The position numbers and the translations under genes are program-made. Shown here in pieces: positions 25,501-38,100 of a DNA stretch of 64,000 nt (position 1 is its first letter; each line of letters starts with the position of its first letter). The DNA is from Aquila chrysaetos chrysaetos. Taxonomy: Eukaryota; Chordata; Aves; Accipitriformes; Accipitridae. Under the pieces are notes generated by a model, which had not been told where the DNA came from, did not search any database, and saw only the letters and a list, made by a program, of their open reading frames with translations. The stretch lies in NCBI RefSeq assembly GCF_900496995.4, contig NC_044018.1, positions 14,098,501-14,162,500 on the forward strand. Reading direction: 5' to 3'.

Positions 25501-27185
25501 CACAGTGTTTTCCCAAATGACTGTATTTTATTTACCTCACTAAGTTGCACAGTTCAGTGCCAGTAACAAGCTCTCCTCATTATTTAACCAATCTGTACCA
25601 TACACTAAGCTTCTATGTTTTGCTTTCATTTTTTTCTGGCCAGTCCACAAGATCCGGAATATTCTTTCTTGGCAGATCATGATTTCAGGATGCTTGCTCT
25701 CCAGATCAAGCTGATGTTTAAAAGCAAATTTCTTTTTCAGTATCCCTATGACTGCCTTTACCTGGTGTGTGGGAAATGGTTGTTGACAACGCTGCGAGGT
25801 CCTGAGTGGATAAGCAGAGCAGTGTATGGACTCAAGAGCCATCCCGCAGGTCTCCAAGAAGAATTTCTGATCAAAGCTGTGGAGGAAAAAAGCCTGCCAT
25901 TTTAATTCAAACCTTTCATTGGAAGAGGGTAAGGTTTTATTGGTCAGATATTAGTATAAATTATTATAGTCAATGAAGCTTTGGTAGTTTGCATCCCCTG
26001 AACATCTGTTTTGACTGAGCTCAGGCAAACTGCTTACATGAATATTAGCCAGCTGATGACTACCTTATTTCTGTGCTACAAAGATTTTCTTTTCTGCTAA
26101 CTGGTGACACTTCAGGTACTTGCTGTAAATTATTGGCTTTCATCAGACCACTGAAATAATGCCCCCCACTGTAATAATATTCCTATTTTGGTACCCAGTG
26201 TAACTCCCATGAGAGCTATTTATTGAATTAAAGGAGAACTAAAGTAATATTCTCATGGTGACCTTTTGCTCTGGAGTACAGAGAGCTGATGTTTCAATTC
26301 ATTTATTGCTAAGATGCCCCTGTTGAGTTTGGTTTAGTGTTGTTAGTGTAAAGTAGCTCCCAGTTTATTCAGGAATTGGTCCTTCCAATGTATAAGGAAT
26401 TTATCCCTTCACTGCATAAGTGAACTAGTCTGGGAAACTTAAGATCATATATTTTGTTCATTTTTGAACTAAGAAATAAAGAAAATCAGTTTTCCATAAT
26501 TAAAATGTTAAAAATTTATGTTAACAAGTTCATCTTTGATAAAAAGAAAGGTAAAGGGCTTTCACCATGCTGCCCAACTTTGGAAACCTTGACTTATTTG
26601 CCTTAGTTAGGACAAGAGTCCTCCCAGGCTGTCTGTACAGTCACAGGAGAAAGATGGCCTCCTTAAGCATGACCCCTTGTAAATGATTACTTTCTGTGTT
26701 TTCAGTCAGCCTTCGGATGAACCCCTCACTCTTTCTCCCTTGACTCTGCTAATGACCCCGCAGAAAAAAAAGAAAGAATAATTATAAGAAATACCGAAGG
26801 CAGCCTGATCGTTCCCCAATATACTGTCCATCTAGCAATAGTGTTTTAGGTAGCTGCTGAACTAGATTTTTTAATCTGGACCACAAATAGTCTCTGAAAT
26901 AATTCTATACATTGGTTTTGCCTTTTTTCGGGGGGGGGGGGGGGGGGCGGGGGCGGGGTGGGCAGTTAGTGCTGGTCTGTCCTTTAAGAAATACTGTATA
27001 CAGCGTTCAGGATGCAGCTGTATACAGTGGAAATACCAAGTTTTCTGTGTTGCTCTCAATTTCTTTGCTAATAGTTTCTTAATTTTTTATTTCCTCTTTG
27101 ACTTGTTAAGCAGGCATTTCCTTAGAAATATCTACAATGACTCCAAAAATCTGTCCTTTAAGTGATAATAGCTCATTTAGAACCT
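22571..27185. other. Intergenic DNA, no gene seen
   Basis: Contains a short CTG-type microsatellite near 24743-24762, a T run near 25182-25202 and a guanine tract listed separately. Overlapping open frames at 25540-25905 on both strands have no family resemblance and are treated as chance. Confidence 0.55.
26930..26962 (+). repeat. Guanine tract, potential G-quadruplex
   Basis: Eighteen consecutive G (26930-26947) are followed by G5, G4 and G3 blocks separated by single C, C and T. The arrangement meets the usual definition of an intramolecular G-quadruplex on the plus strand. Homopolymers this long are also prone to assembly error. Confidence 0.75.
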
Positions 27186-27690
27186 ATCATTTTATACACA
27201 GTTTTCCCCATGTTTATTGCTTTGCATTTGTCAACGCTGAATCTTTTATATATTTTATTACCCATTCACTTCTGTAACTCTGTAATCAGCATTAGCATTG
27301 ACTTTCTTGAATAACTGTTTATCAACAGCAAACTTTGTCACCTCACTGTTCATGTCCTTAACTGAATTATTTTTATTGATATAATGAACCCATGTCCTAA
27401 TTCCAGTAACCTTCTTCTTTTGTGATTATTGGTATTTTTTTTTTAGACTTGAACTTGTTTTCTTATTTTAATGAGTTACCAATCCATAAATGAAACTTGT
27501 TTCTTGCCAATGATAATACATTTTTGTAAGAGCCTTCTGATAAGAATATTGTGAAAAACTTCTAAGAAAGAGCCTTGTTTATGCAAATCTGAATGGATCA
27601 CCCATATTCATGTGCTATTTCACTTCTTCACAGAAACTTAATAGCTCTGTGAGGCACACCTTTCCTCCGTAAGAAAAGTGTTTAATTATT
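27186..27690 (-). mobile_element. Ancient CR1/L3-like LINE fragment
   Basis: On the plus strand, TTTGCATTTGTCAACGCTGA, then GCAAACTTTGTCACCTCACT, then TGAACCCATGTCCTAATTCC, then AGTTACCAATCCATAAATGA, and finally a GTTTATGCAAATCTGAATGG-type segment occur in the order seen in antisense amniote CR1/L3 reverse transcriptase regions. No open frame survives. Limits are approximate, and fainter similarity may continue to about 28.2 kb. Confidence 0.65.
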
Positions 27691-29582
27691 GGTATTGAAC
27701 TCTGTATGTCACATTTATCCATGTCTCTCTCCATACTTGTTCAGCTGTCTATCCCTGCATCATCCCCCAAACCTTTTCTTAAAGGTCATTTTCTCATTCT
27801 ATTACCAAATCCAGCTACCAGCAAGTAATAGTTACCTATTATCGTTAGTGCTTTACATGTTTAAATATGAAGTATCTAATCATAATTAAGTTAATTTAGA
27901 ACTCTTGAGTGATTCCATGTGGTCCTTGAAATTTGTTTCTCTTCATTTTATTAATTGATTCTGAATCCAGCTGTACTACTGAAATTTCACTCGCAGGCAG
28001 TTACTAATTTCTACTCCCATATAAACAAACTCATCTGTCAAATTCCCTTAGCTATTTGTAGTGTATACTGATCTACAAATATCCATATATTGAATTTTAC
28101 CAAAAGGTCTAGTGAATGCTTTTTCTATTCTTGATCCCCTATGTGTGCCACAGGCTCTGTATCAGGCTTCATATTTTGGGGAAATCTGTTGTTATTAAAT
28201 TCTAAGTCATTGGCAGGTTGCATCTCAAAATCTTTGTGCCTCTAACTTTTTGTGATTTTGCACTTATTTTCCAAATTATACTTATTTCAATTTTTTTTAA
28301 AGAATATCAGACCCTAATTTAGGCATTTAGCTTCAGTTCCCTACATTGGGCTGCATAACTGTAAAGTAGTTAGTAGATGGGAGTAGGAGGAGTAGATCTA
28401 AGTGCTTTGATCATCCCAGCAGAAGTAACTTCCTGTTTGTTCAAGGTAATCAAGAATATTCTCCAGTGCATAAAGACTTATGCATTAGTGTTATAAACAC
28501 TAAATGTTGGATTCAGGTACAGATGTATATGTCATTAATTTAATCAAATGTACAGTTTCTGTGTATTTTTTGCACAATAAAAATGTATAAAAATACAGGT
28601 TTTGCTGAACTCAAACTCATCTAGTGAAAGCAGGAAGCAAACAATTTGAAATCTTCCAATGATGTTTCATAACCTGGTTTTGAGGCCTCAGTGATCATAG
28701 CCTCGATCAATGAATTGTAATATTGACAGTGTCGAGTCAAATTTTTCAGACTATGGAATTTATTTACATCTTTGTTTAAGAAGGTAAGAAAAAGTAGTTT
28801 GAAGAAAAAGAGCTAAGACAAAGACAAATCTATACTAACTGAGCAATCATAAGTCAAAAATGATAAGGGTATACTCCAACCTTAAGGCCATTGTATGTGT
28901 GAATTACAATGCATTTATAACCAAATATATGTACCTTCATGTGTACATAGAAGAACAAAATAGATTCCAAAATGATCTTTGCAGTGCTGAGTTTTTTTCT
29001 TATTTAGGTTAGGAAATTTCAACACTATCCAGCTGCAGAATGTTATTATTTTTTTTTATGTAACTCCAAAACCAAGAACCTCTATTATCTCCTCTCACAA
29101 CAACAACTCATTCTTTAAAAGGCCTGAAATAATCCTATTTTAAGTTTAAACAAGAATTTAAAAGTGAGAACATAATTTTAAGCATGGATGTCTCAGCAAA
29201 TAAGGATGAGGCTGCTATCATTGTGCTGTAATCAACATTTCTGATGTTTACTCAGGCAGTATAATTGTGATTTATTGTCTTGTTATTTCTGTCACGTCAT
29301 CTCTTAAAAATAAAAATAAAGTAAGAATTTGGTGCCAGAAGTTGGCAGTGAATGACCATAAACAGGGAATTGCAATGCTCCTCAAAAACATAGTTTTAAC
29401 AAAAATCAGACATGTTACTGTACAGAATACAAACATGGCATTTTTCCAAATACCTACGGATTTAGGAGTGGCAGCTGTTAAATAAACAAGTAGCAAATGT
29501 GTGAAGTGTCATTTATCACTAATAGGAAGGCATTCACAGAGCAATGAATTTAAATTGTTAGCAACCAGCTACAGCTGAACAT

Positions 29583-29668
29583 TTAAAAAAAAAAAAAAAA
29601 GCAGGAGAGAGATGGAGAGAGGGAGAAGGAAAAAAAGAGAAAGAATGAGAGAGAATAAGAGAGAGAAC
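29583..29668 (+). repeat. Poly(A) followed by GA-rich low complexity
   Basis: An A run of about 17 bases passes into an AG-rich stretch made of irregular GAGA and GGAGA units ending near 29668. It has no strict period. Such purine tracts are common in vertebrate intergenic DNA. Confidence 0.7.
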
Positions 29669-32093
29669 AATGTACTGCTTTCCAGGGGCAGTATATAACT
29701 ATACCAAAGGGTAGACATGGGGACATTGTCTCTATTCATTTTCATTTATTTTCTTTAGAAAAAAAAACCATAGCTTGTTGCCAGTGTTATTTTCCCCACT
29801 TGCAGCTGCCCTTTTGGGTTTTTCTGTATGTTGTCTTGCTCCCCTTCTTAGTGTTATAACTTGTAATCCTCCATTCAAGGACTGCCACAGACTGATGTTG
29901 GTCAGCTACACAGCAACCTGTTGCTTCTTGTCTGAAAGGAGACTGTAAATTCCTCAGGATGCTTCCTCATGCTTCATATTATGAGTCAGCACAGAACGGC
30001 CCTGTGTCATTTGTGAATCCTAGCGTAATGGAGGCAATGAATGATAATAAAGGTAGTTAGAAATTAGGGGAGGGATAAATTGTCCTCTTCTTGAAGACTT
30101 CTCTCCATAGCTTGATGGTTAAGGCAGGAGAAGGAGATTAATTCACACTTGCTGGAGCAGGCTCCTGACCCAGCTGACAGCAGAGGCATTGTGGATCAAG
30201 AATATGATGACTTGGGTTTACAGGATCTGCTGTTCCTCAGAGTGGTGTCTACATGAAACATGTATTTTATTTGCACTTTCCTGCAGTAGCTCATGCTTTT
30301 ATTCTCTGTCAGGACAAACTAGTTACTTTCCTGTTCTTGCTCTCTATTAATATATAGCTTCCAAAATTATTCTTAAAATAGACCTGTTGGGAAGATTCCT
30401 AAGGTGAACAACCCTGAATTGCAGCTTTCAGAGGGGAAAAAAAAAAAAAAAAAGAAAAAATTCCAGGAGATTCCTGTTATCTTTGTATATTCTTTTATGG
30501 ACACTTTTTTATTTTCATCTATCTCCAACAAAAAGTTAAGAGAAACATTCAAAACATAGCATACAATTCATTCAGGTAGATCCCAAGTGTCTTACAAAAA
30601 TAGTGATCCTTTACTGTGCCATTTTGTTAGGAACAGATATTGACATTTCATTCCCCCACTGATTCACTGGCAGAAGCTAAAATTAAATGCAAGGCCAAAA
30701 ATCGTATGTTGAGTAATATCTTACTCTATGGCTAGTTTAATTAAAGTCAGTATGCCTACTGCTAGATGTGGTTTAGCTTTCCATCAGTGAGGGTAAAAAT
30801 ATCATCCTAAGAAAGAGGACTGTAATTTGTCAATTTTGAGATGTGAATTCTTTAGAACTCCTACTTGGGTTCTTTTTTCTTTCACAAAACAGGGCGCATA
30901 GAGCCTCGTATGTCCTTTTGGGCAGAAGATTACCATAGAGCACATTAGCACAAGGACTTTTATCCTCCTATATCATTAATTAACTCAGTTTTACTTTCTC
31001 TGCTTTGTGTTTGCAAGCTTTTGTGTGACAGCTGAACTCTTGGTTAATACGACAGGGACTGAGCCAGGAACCTCAAGAGCTGAGAACATTAAATGCAACA
31101 GCTTGAGTGAAAAAACCAACCCTCTGTAGCTGGGAGCTGTAACACTCGTACCGTCTGTGAATAACTCACTAGTATGCTGCAGTTCCTGACTTCTCAGCTC
31201 TGATATACTTTGCATCATTTCAAACTAAACTTTTTGTTCATGTATTTACACTCAAATACCTTATTCATTTTTGCTGGGAGTTTAGCTCTCTGAAAATGGC
31301 AGACAAGCTTTTCAGATAAAAATGGCAGACACACTTAAATCATCTTCTGTGATTTCCAGTAAGGCTTACTCCAAAGATGTGAGGCACAATTTAACTTCAG
31401 CTATGTAAAATAAATGTCTAACAGAAAATAGTCAACTAAGCTACCTTTACAGCCAATGGAGAGAAACAACGAAAACTGTTCATCTCACTATTTTATTTGC
31501 CTGTTCTAGTGGAATGGATAAATTCTAGAGACACCAGTCCCTCCTTTGGGTGGCTGTCCTTCCCACTTGCAATGAGTATCAGGTTCTGAAATATGGGTGT
31601 TCAGTGCTGTTTGAGACACCATTTCCACCTGGCTTCCAGCCATCACTCCAGAATGGAGCGGATTTTTTGCATACCTTTTTTGTTATGTCTGCCAACTCTG
31701 GGCTGATGTCTCAGATACCCTACAACATCTGAAATAGTAGTGCACAACTCTGCTTAGGTACCTGAATTATTCCCCTGACTATAAGCAATGAAGAATGGTA
31801 AGGGAATTAGCTACACTTTAAATCCTAATTTCGTTGACATCGCTAGCAAAACTGATTTAATTTTAGTTGTGCAGGTGCAGACCATTACCTCCCATGAGCC
31901 TCAGATTAATAAAAAATACACCTGAGCAGACAGTCTAGGTAGACAGCAGAAAGTATTTGCAAATAATTTTCATCTCTTTTGCTGGAAAATGGTAAGTATC
32001 GAAGATAGTTATGCATGATTATTTTTCAGCAGAAAAAAAGACTCCCAAGTAAGTTTACCAGCTGGGCTTGAGCATTTTGTGTGTTAAATAACC

Positions 32094-32164
32094 AAAAAAA
32101 AAAAAAAAAAAAAAAAAAAGAGAGACAAAACAGTTGGCTCAGAACAAACAGTTGGCTCAGAACA
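32094..32164 (+). repeat. A26 tract plus perfect 18-bp tandem duplication
   Basis: Twenty-six A (32094-32119) are followed by a short AG linker and then two identical head-to-tail 18-mers, AACAGTTGGCTCAGAACA, at 32129-32146 and 32147-32164. Identical copies suggest a recent duplication, probably slippage beside the A run. Confidence 0.85.
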
Positions 32165-35100
32165 TGAGTAGTGAATTGTGCAATTTTTACATTTTGAGTT
32201 TCACTGCTAGGAATATCTTTATTTCTAATCAACAGAACAAAATCACATAGTTTTAAAAAGAAATGTGCATGATTGCATTATACAGCCATACAATCTATGC
32301 CTGCGCAGTTTTATTATGGAAAGTTGTTTGCTTTGTCTATTAAGAAACTGTATAGTGTCTGATTCAAATGAAATGAATTCAAATGTCTGACAAATAGTGG
32401 AGGGGCTGAAATCTCAGAGCTGTCCTCTACTTTGAAGTTTAAGTCCCTTTCAGAAGACATCATGCCTAAATAGATCTTTTTTATTTTTTTTTTACACTCC
32501 CCATAATATCATGCTCTTCACTACTCAATGCTAAAATACTTCAAAGCTAAAGAAAGAAAAATGCATGTATGTAATGTACACATTATAGCAAAACCAAAAG
32601 AATTCATGTGTTTATAAAAAGATTTATGAAAATGTTTTAGCTGTTTACAATGCTGGTGGTTTTCTGACGACTTTAAGAACATGACCATAAGCCCTTCAGA
32701 GGCTAAAGACTGACTTAAGCAGCATCTTAGCTGAGTGACAGCAATGGAGCAAGACACAGCCATTTACACATTTCTAGTGGCAGATCAAAACCATAAATAA
32801 ATGGAATTCCTTTGAAAATTTTTTCTGTAAATAGTAATCAAATATAATTATAAACACCAGTTCTCCAAAGTCTCGATAGATTTATCTCACTCTTCCTAAC
32901 AACAATAAAAGACAGAAAGTAGTTTACATCTAAGTTCAACTGGTTTCAGGAAAAAAAAAAAAATGGCTAGAGCAGTCTTCTCTGTAGATTAATATGCCAT
33001 TTCATTGAAAAACAGAATTGGTGTATTCCAAAATTACAAAGGCTAAAAACATCCACCAGATTCATACAGAAAAATAGCAGGTTTGCAGAAGAGCCTTAGA
33101 GCTTTCAAGCATTTAATTTAAACAGACAATGTGTGTGTTGCTTTGCCTGTCACTAGAAGCTGTTGTTTTTATGATGATACTTTCCATATTCAAACACTTT
33201 TAAAATATTGGATATTTATCTTTTCCCTTCCACTGAATTTTTATGTTTTTGTTATGTAAGTAACGCAGAGAGGATTCTTTCTGAGCATGCAGTAATGATA
33301 CTACATCTTCATAAATGCATAGAAGAAGAAACAGGACATCAATAAAAAGCACCTGAAGTGGAAAGAATTTTGACAATAAACAAATTTTTAAAAATTAAAA
33401 CTAAAACAGCAGTCTCCAGTCAGAGACTGACATGAATCGCTGATCAGACATATAACTCTCCATGTAATTGTTTCCCCCTTAAATCCTGCAGATATAATTC
33501 AAGTCTGGAAGGAAAAACACTAAGATGTCATTCCCTACTGGGCTACCTGGGCTATTTCAAAGTCTTGGAGGGTCTAAACTGAGTCACGTCTGTTGAATTA
33601 TTGTCATGTGAGAAGCAGAAACCCTCTTGGCAACTGACGTAAAGACGCGGCTCTCTGAAAGCCATGGATCTCAGGAGCTTTCCACACTCGGAGCCGCTGT
33701 GTGGTGGCCAATGTAAGCTATTTTCTGGAGGTCTGGCTCTCACCCATCGGTCTGCCTTCTCCCAACAGACTGAGAGGGATGATGAGGGAAAGAGTTAAAA
33801 TAATGAAGTTGTGGTCATTGTTATCTTACTGATCCCATATGGATTTGCAGAAGATCTAGATTTTCCAGTTTCTCCACAGTCCTGCGACTGAATTTAACTT
33901 CTTTATAGGCCAAATACTAAAATTCTGCACTGAATACTATTTCTGCCTAATTCTTACTTCATGACTTAGAAACCTGTGGAAACTCCTCCCTTTCTGAGCT
34001 GTTTAGCCCTCTGAATACTTTGGCAGCAAATCAAAATTGACACCTGCCTGCAAAAGCAAGAACCGTGTAACTCCCAAAACGGGCAGTTCTTTGAGCACAG
34101 ATGGATGAAAAGAGTATAAAGTGAGTCAGTGTTGAACATCACAAACTTCCATAGCCTGGGATATCCCTTAACTTCAGTGAAAACAACAGCTAATTCCTTT
34201 GCTGAAAGGGAAACATTTCACCTACACCAGATTTAATGACTGGAGACAGGAATGTCACATTTTACTGATGTTCAGCCTGTGTGTAAAGCGGCTCACATGC
34301 TCTCCTAATGGCTTTTTAGCAACTATCTATGACAGCATCACTCCTACTAAAGCATAAAAGTAAGTTGTCAGCTTTTGCATATTGTAGGCTGAGCTCGTTC
34401 AGTTCTCTAGCCATTAGTATTGCCATTAGTACTTTTTGAAAAACTTAACTGTGTAATTGTGGATACTGCTGATCACAACACATCTTTAGAAAATGTAGCC
34501 CCACATCTATTTACTTCCCTAATGACTGAATCTCACATCATTCTTCTGCTGTCAATTTGCTCCTTAGAAAACTAGGATTTTTTTATTTATTTAATAATTT
34601 TTGTGTGTGCTTAAGACAGCCTGACTCAAATGCCACTCAGTTTAGGGATAATTACACATTAGATGCTATAAATGGACACAAAGAATGTATTTCCCTAAGA
34701 ATCCAGAAGAAGAGGAAAAAGAATAACAAAGAGCAGGCTTTAGAAACACTTGTAAGCCACTTGTCTATCCATACCAGCTGTTTGACGCTAGCACTCTCCT
34801 TGAAATCATTTTTAGACTGAAATCACACAGCAATGCTGCTTCTGAAATGTTAATGTTTTCATGTCTAAGGCAAGACTAGATTATTCTCCCCTGAAGTTTT
34901 TTAGCAGGCAGTTAGGTCCTGGCCAGCACCACCAACATTTTGGACCCCTGCTGATGACAGAGTAAAAGAACTGCCTTCTGCCTTGCTTTCAGGGAATAAA
35001 TGCTCTTTGTGACTCACACTGCCTTACTCCTCTTGAATGCAGCTGTCTTTTTCTCATCAGTTCAAGTAAATTTACAAGGGTGCTTTAGTGAGAGAAAACT

Positions 35101-38100
35101 GAAAAGGCTGCTTATTCTCCAAGCTCACTATGTTGGCTTTTTTCTGAGAAACACTCATTGTTCAATAATGATATTCCCTGCCGAACTCACAAATTGAATC
35201 TGGGGGAGAGACAGGGAGGATATATTGAAGGTTAAATTAAATGACAAGTTTTATCAGTGTGGTCCGTAAGATCATAATGCGTTATTTATTTAGGGCTTTT
35301 GCCGGGACTGGGATTGTACAATGTGGAATGTCCTCTCTGGAATATTTGCAAGATTTGTCCCATGTGTTTGGAGCCTACCAACTCCAGAAATCTGCTGTGG
35401 TGAGCCTGTGGCTTTCTGGCAGTCCGTTAGTGTAATGAAATAGTGGTTATATACTTCTACCTGGGCTGAACCAAGCAAGCAGTGGAGCTTATCCTCTCTT
35501 TATTTGATGTTACATCTCCAGCACTGTCTAACAAAGAAAGCTGAATTTAATTACAGCTGTGTCTCCATTCCTGGCGGTGTGATTGCGGAAGGTATCCTAC
35601 ATGGGTGTCTGGAGAGGTGAACATATAGATCCTCAGGGGAAGAGCAAAGACAAGATGACAGGAAAAGTAGGAAAGAACAAAACACCAACTCTGTGTTACT
35701 CCTTTACCAGCACTGTTTTTTTTCTTTGGTAGGCTCACACAAGCAGCACTGGCCGAGGTTGTGCTTTTTACTTCGGCAACATCCTGAATGCCCCATCATG
35801 CCAGTCGGCATCATCTGTCACATTAGAGAAGCAGTGAAGGAGCACCTTCGCTCCATCGTTCTTAGCAAACCTGCTTAACGCCAACTCAAAAGGTATGCTA
35901 CCTTTTTCTCATAGCCAGCCTGTTCCCTCAGAGCACCGAAAGACAGCCCACCTTTGTCTCTCAGGCAGTGGGTGAGTACTTTGAAAGAAGAAAACAAGAG
36001 CTCATCGGCTTGTGTGAACCTGTCAAAGCCCAAGATAGATCAAAAGAAGCAGCAAGACAAACTTTTGGGTGCAGTCTTGGGAGGAAAGGAAACGTGGGAG
36101 GAAGTGACAGCAGACATTAAAATACTGTATGTAGTGTTTTGCAGATGAAAAATGTCAGACATTTCAGATGTTTTTGCAGTAGACCTGGTTTAGTACTGCA
36201 TAGGTGATTGCACAAAATGTTTCAAATTAATGTGGCAAGTTTGCTATGCTCTTATTTATATCTATTTTAATTTCTCTGTAACACTGAATTATTGCAGCCA
36301 TTTTGGATTGAGGCCTAACAGCTTCTTTAAACCTTTAATAATTGAAAACTTGCAATTCATTTATTGCTTTCCTCTGAAAATGGAACTTCAAAATATTTTA
36401 AACTGCTGTGGGAGAAAAAAAAATCCGCATCTGGAACTAATTTGAAATTTCATCTGTATTTTGCCAAGTTCTTGAGTACAACGCTTTATAACATGATCTG
36501 ACAGTTGGACTCTGAGGATAAAGAAACAATTTGCTTAGAGCAACTGTCTAAGTTACCTCTCCAAACCACTTCATCTGTCCTTTTCCTACTGGCCCTAAAT
36601 TTGTGTCAGGTAATGTGGAAGGCCTGCCAGTATTCTTTATAATCTGTAGGAGAAAAATAAAACCAGGGAAGAATCTTAATAATTTTCTTAAGAATTTAAG
36701 AATTGCTTAAGAATTTGCTTTAAGCAAGAAAATTTGCTTTTAAAGTGAGGAAGATGTTAAGATGTATGTAAAAATTCATAGTGTACACAGGGAGTTTTAC
36801 AATGTCTTTATAAAAAACCACAATGCCAATTAGTAAAGAATATTTGGAGCCTTGTCTCAGGTATCTAGCAGTCTCAAGAAAAGCATTACTAAAGTGGAAG
36901 GACTCAGAAGACAGTTACAAAAATGAGGCCTAGAAAAACTCATGGTAAAAACACAATATGTTTCCCTTTCTTAGCATGGTGAAAAAACTAAGGATAGAAA
37001 ATCATTAGTGATATATCAAAAGTAGATTGGGAATTTCTTGCTGTATCATAGAACAAGAATTGATTTTACATGAGAAATAGAGGTAGGCTATCAAAACACA
37101 GAAAACGCTGAGACAAGAACTTAATTGAAAACAAAGAGGGAGCAGACGTTTGTAAGTTCTTCAGACTGTTCAGAATTATAATCAATTATAACGAATGTTG
37201 TGGAAAGGATATTGTGCCTTTTTTTAAATTAGAGAGGAAGAAGATAAATATCTACCTATTGTCTTACAGCCTCTGGTGTTGGTCACTGTAAAAAGATGGG
37301 TTAGTGAGTTCGAAAAATGCATGGACTGATCTAGTAATAGAAAAATGCTTTCAAAATTAGATGTAGATAATATAAAATTTGGCTGTTAAGGTTTGAAATT
37401 GTAAACTCAATTCAGAGACTCAACAGTTCATTGATCAAAGTGAGAGGAAGCCCAGTTTAGGGGATACAGCAGGACAAAGCACAAAAACTACTAACCTAGG
37501 AAACTGCCTAGTGTTTTTTTCTGATTTGCTTTGTGTACCTAGAGAGGGAAACTGAAAAGATAAATTCTTGAGACTTTTATTTCCCTGCCCTGAATAGTAT
37601 CTATCTTTCAGTTACATGGATACACAAAATTTAGATTAAACCATTGGTGTCAGCAAATCATGGATATTCTCTATAGCCAAGCTAAGACTCTCTCAGTACC
37701 CTAAAGTGACTGATACAGTCACGCTCATTTTCAGCTGACATTAATGACAAAATGGCCATGATTGAGTGCACTTCTTATTTTATCCTAATGACCATTTCAC
37801 CTGTTGCTGCCTGATTCCCATCTGCTGTCAGTGTCTGAGACAGCCCATGAGAAACAAGGACAGGCGAGGCCTCCTGAGTAGAAAATTTATTCAAAATTCC
37901 TTTGTTTGGCCACTAGATGACTCTCTGATCTATTGAAATTTAGCAGGAAAAGCAGTAGAACCTGGGAACATAAAAGTGGATGCCGGGGGGGTGGGGGTGT
38001 TGTTTTGGGTTGTTTTTTCATTTGTTGTTGATATCAGTAGTTCAGTATGCTAAAACAGCATGCGACAATCTACCCAGAGGTCAAGACAAAATTCAAGCTT

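Noticed and set aside
25540..25905. Opposed open frames of about 100 residues
   Set aside because: Neither translation resembles a known protein, and both strands are open across the same bases.
29583..29668. Poly(A) plus GA-rich block as a SINE tail
   Set aside because: No tRNA-like or 7SL-like head lies upstream and no flanking duplication is visible.
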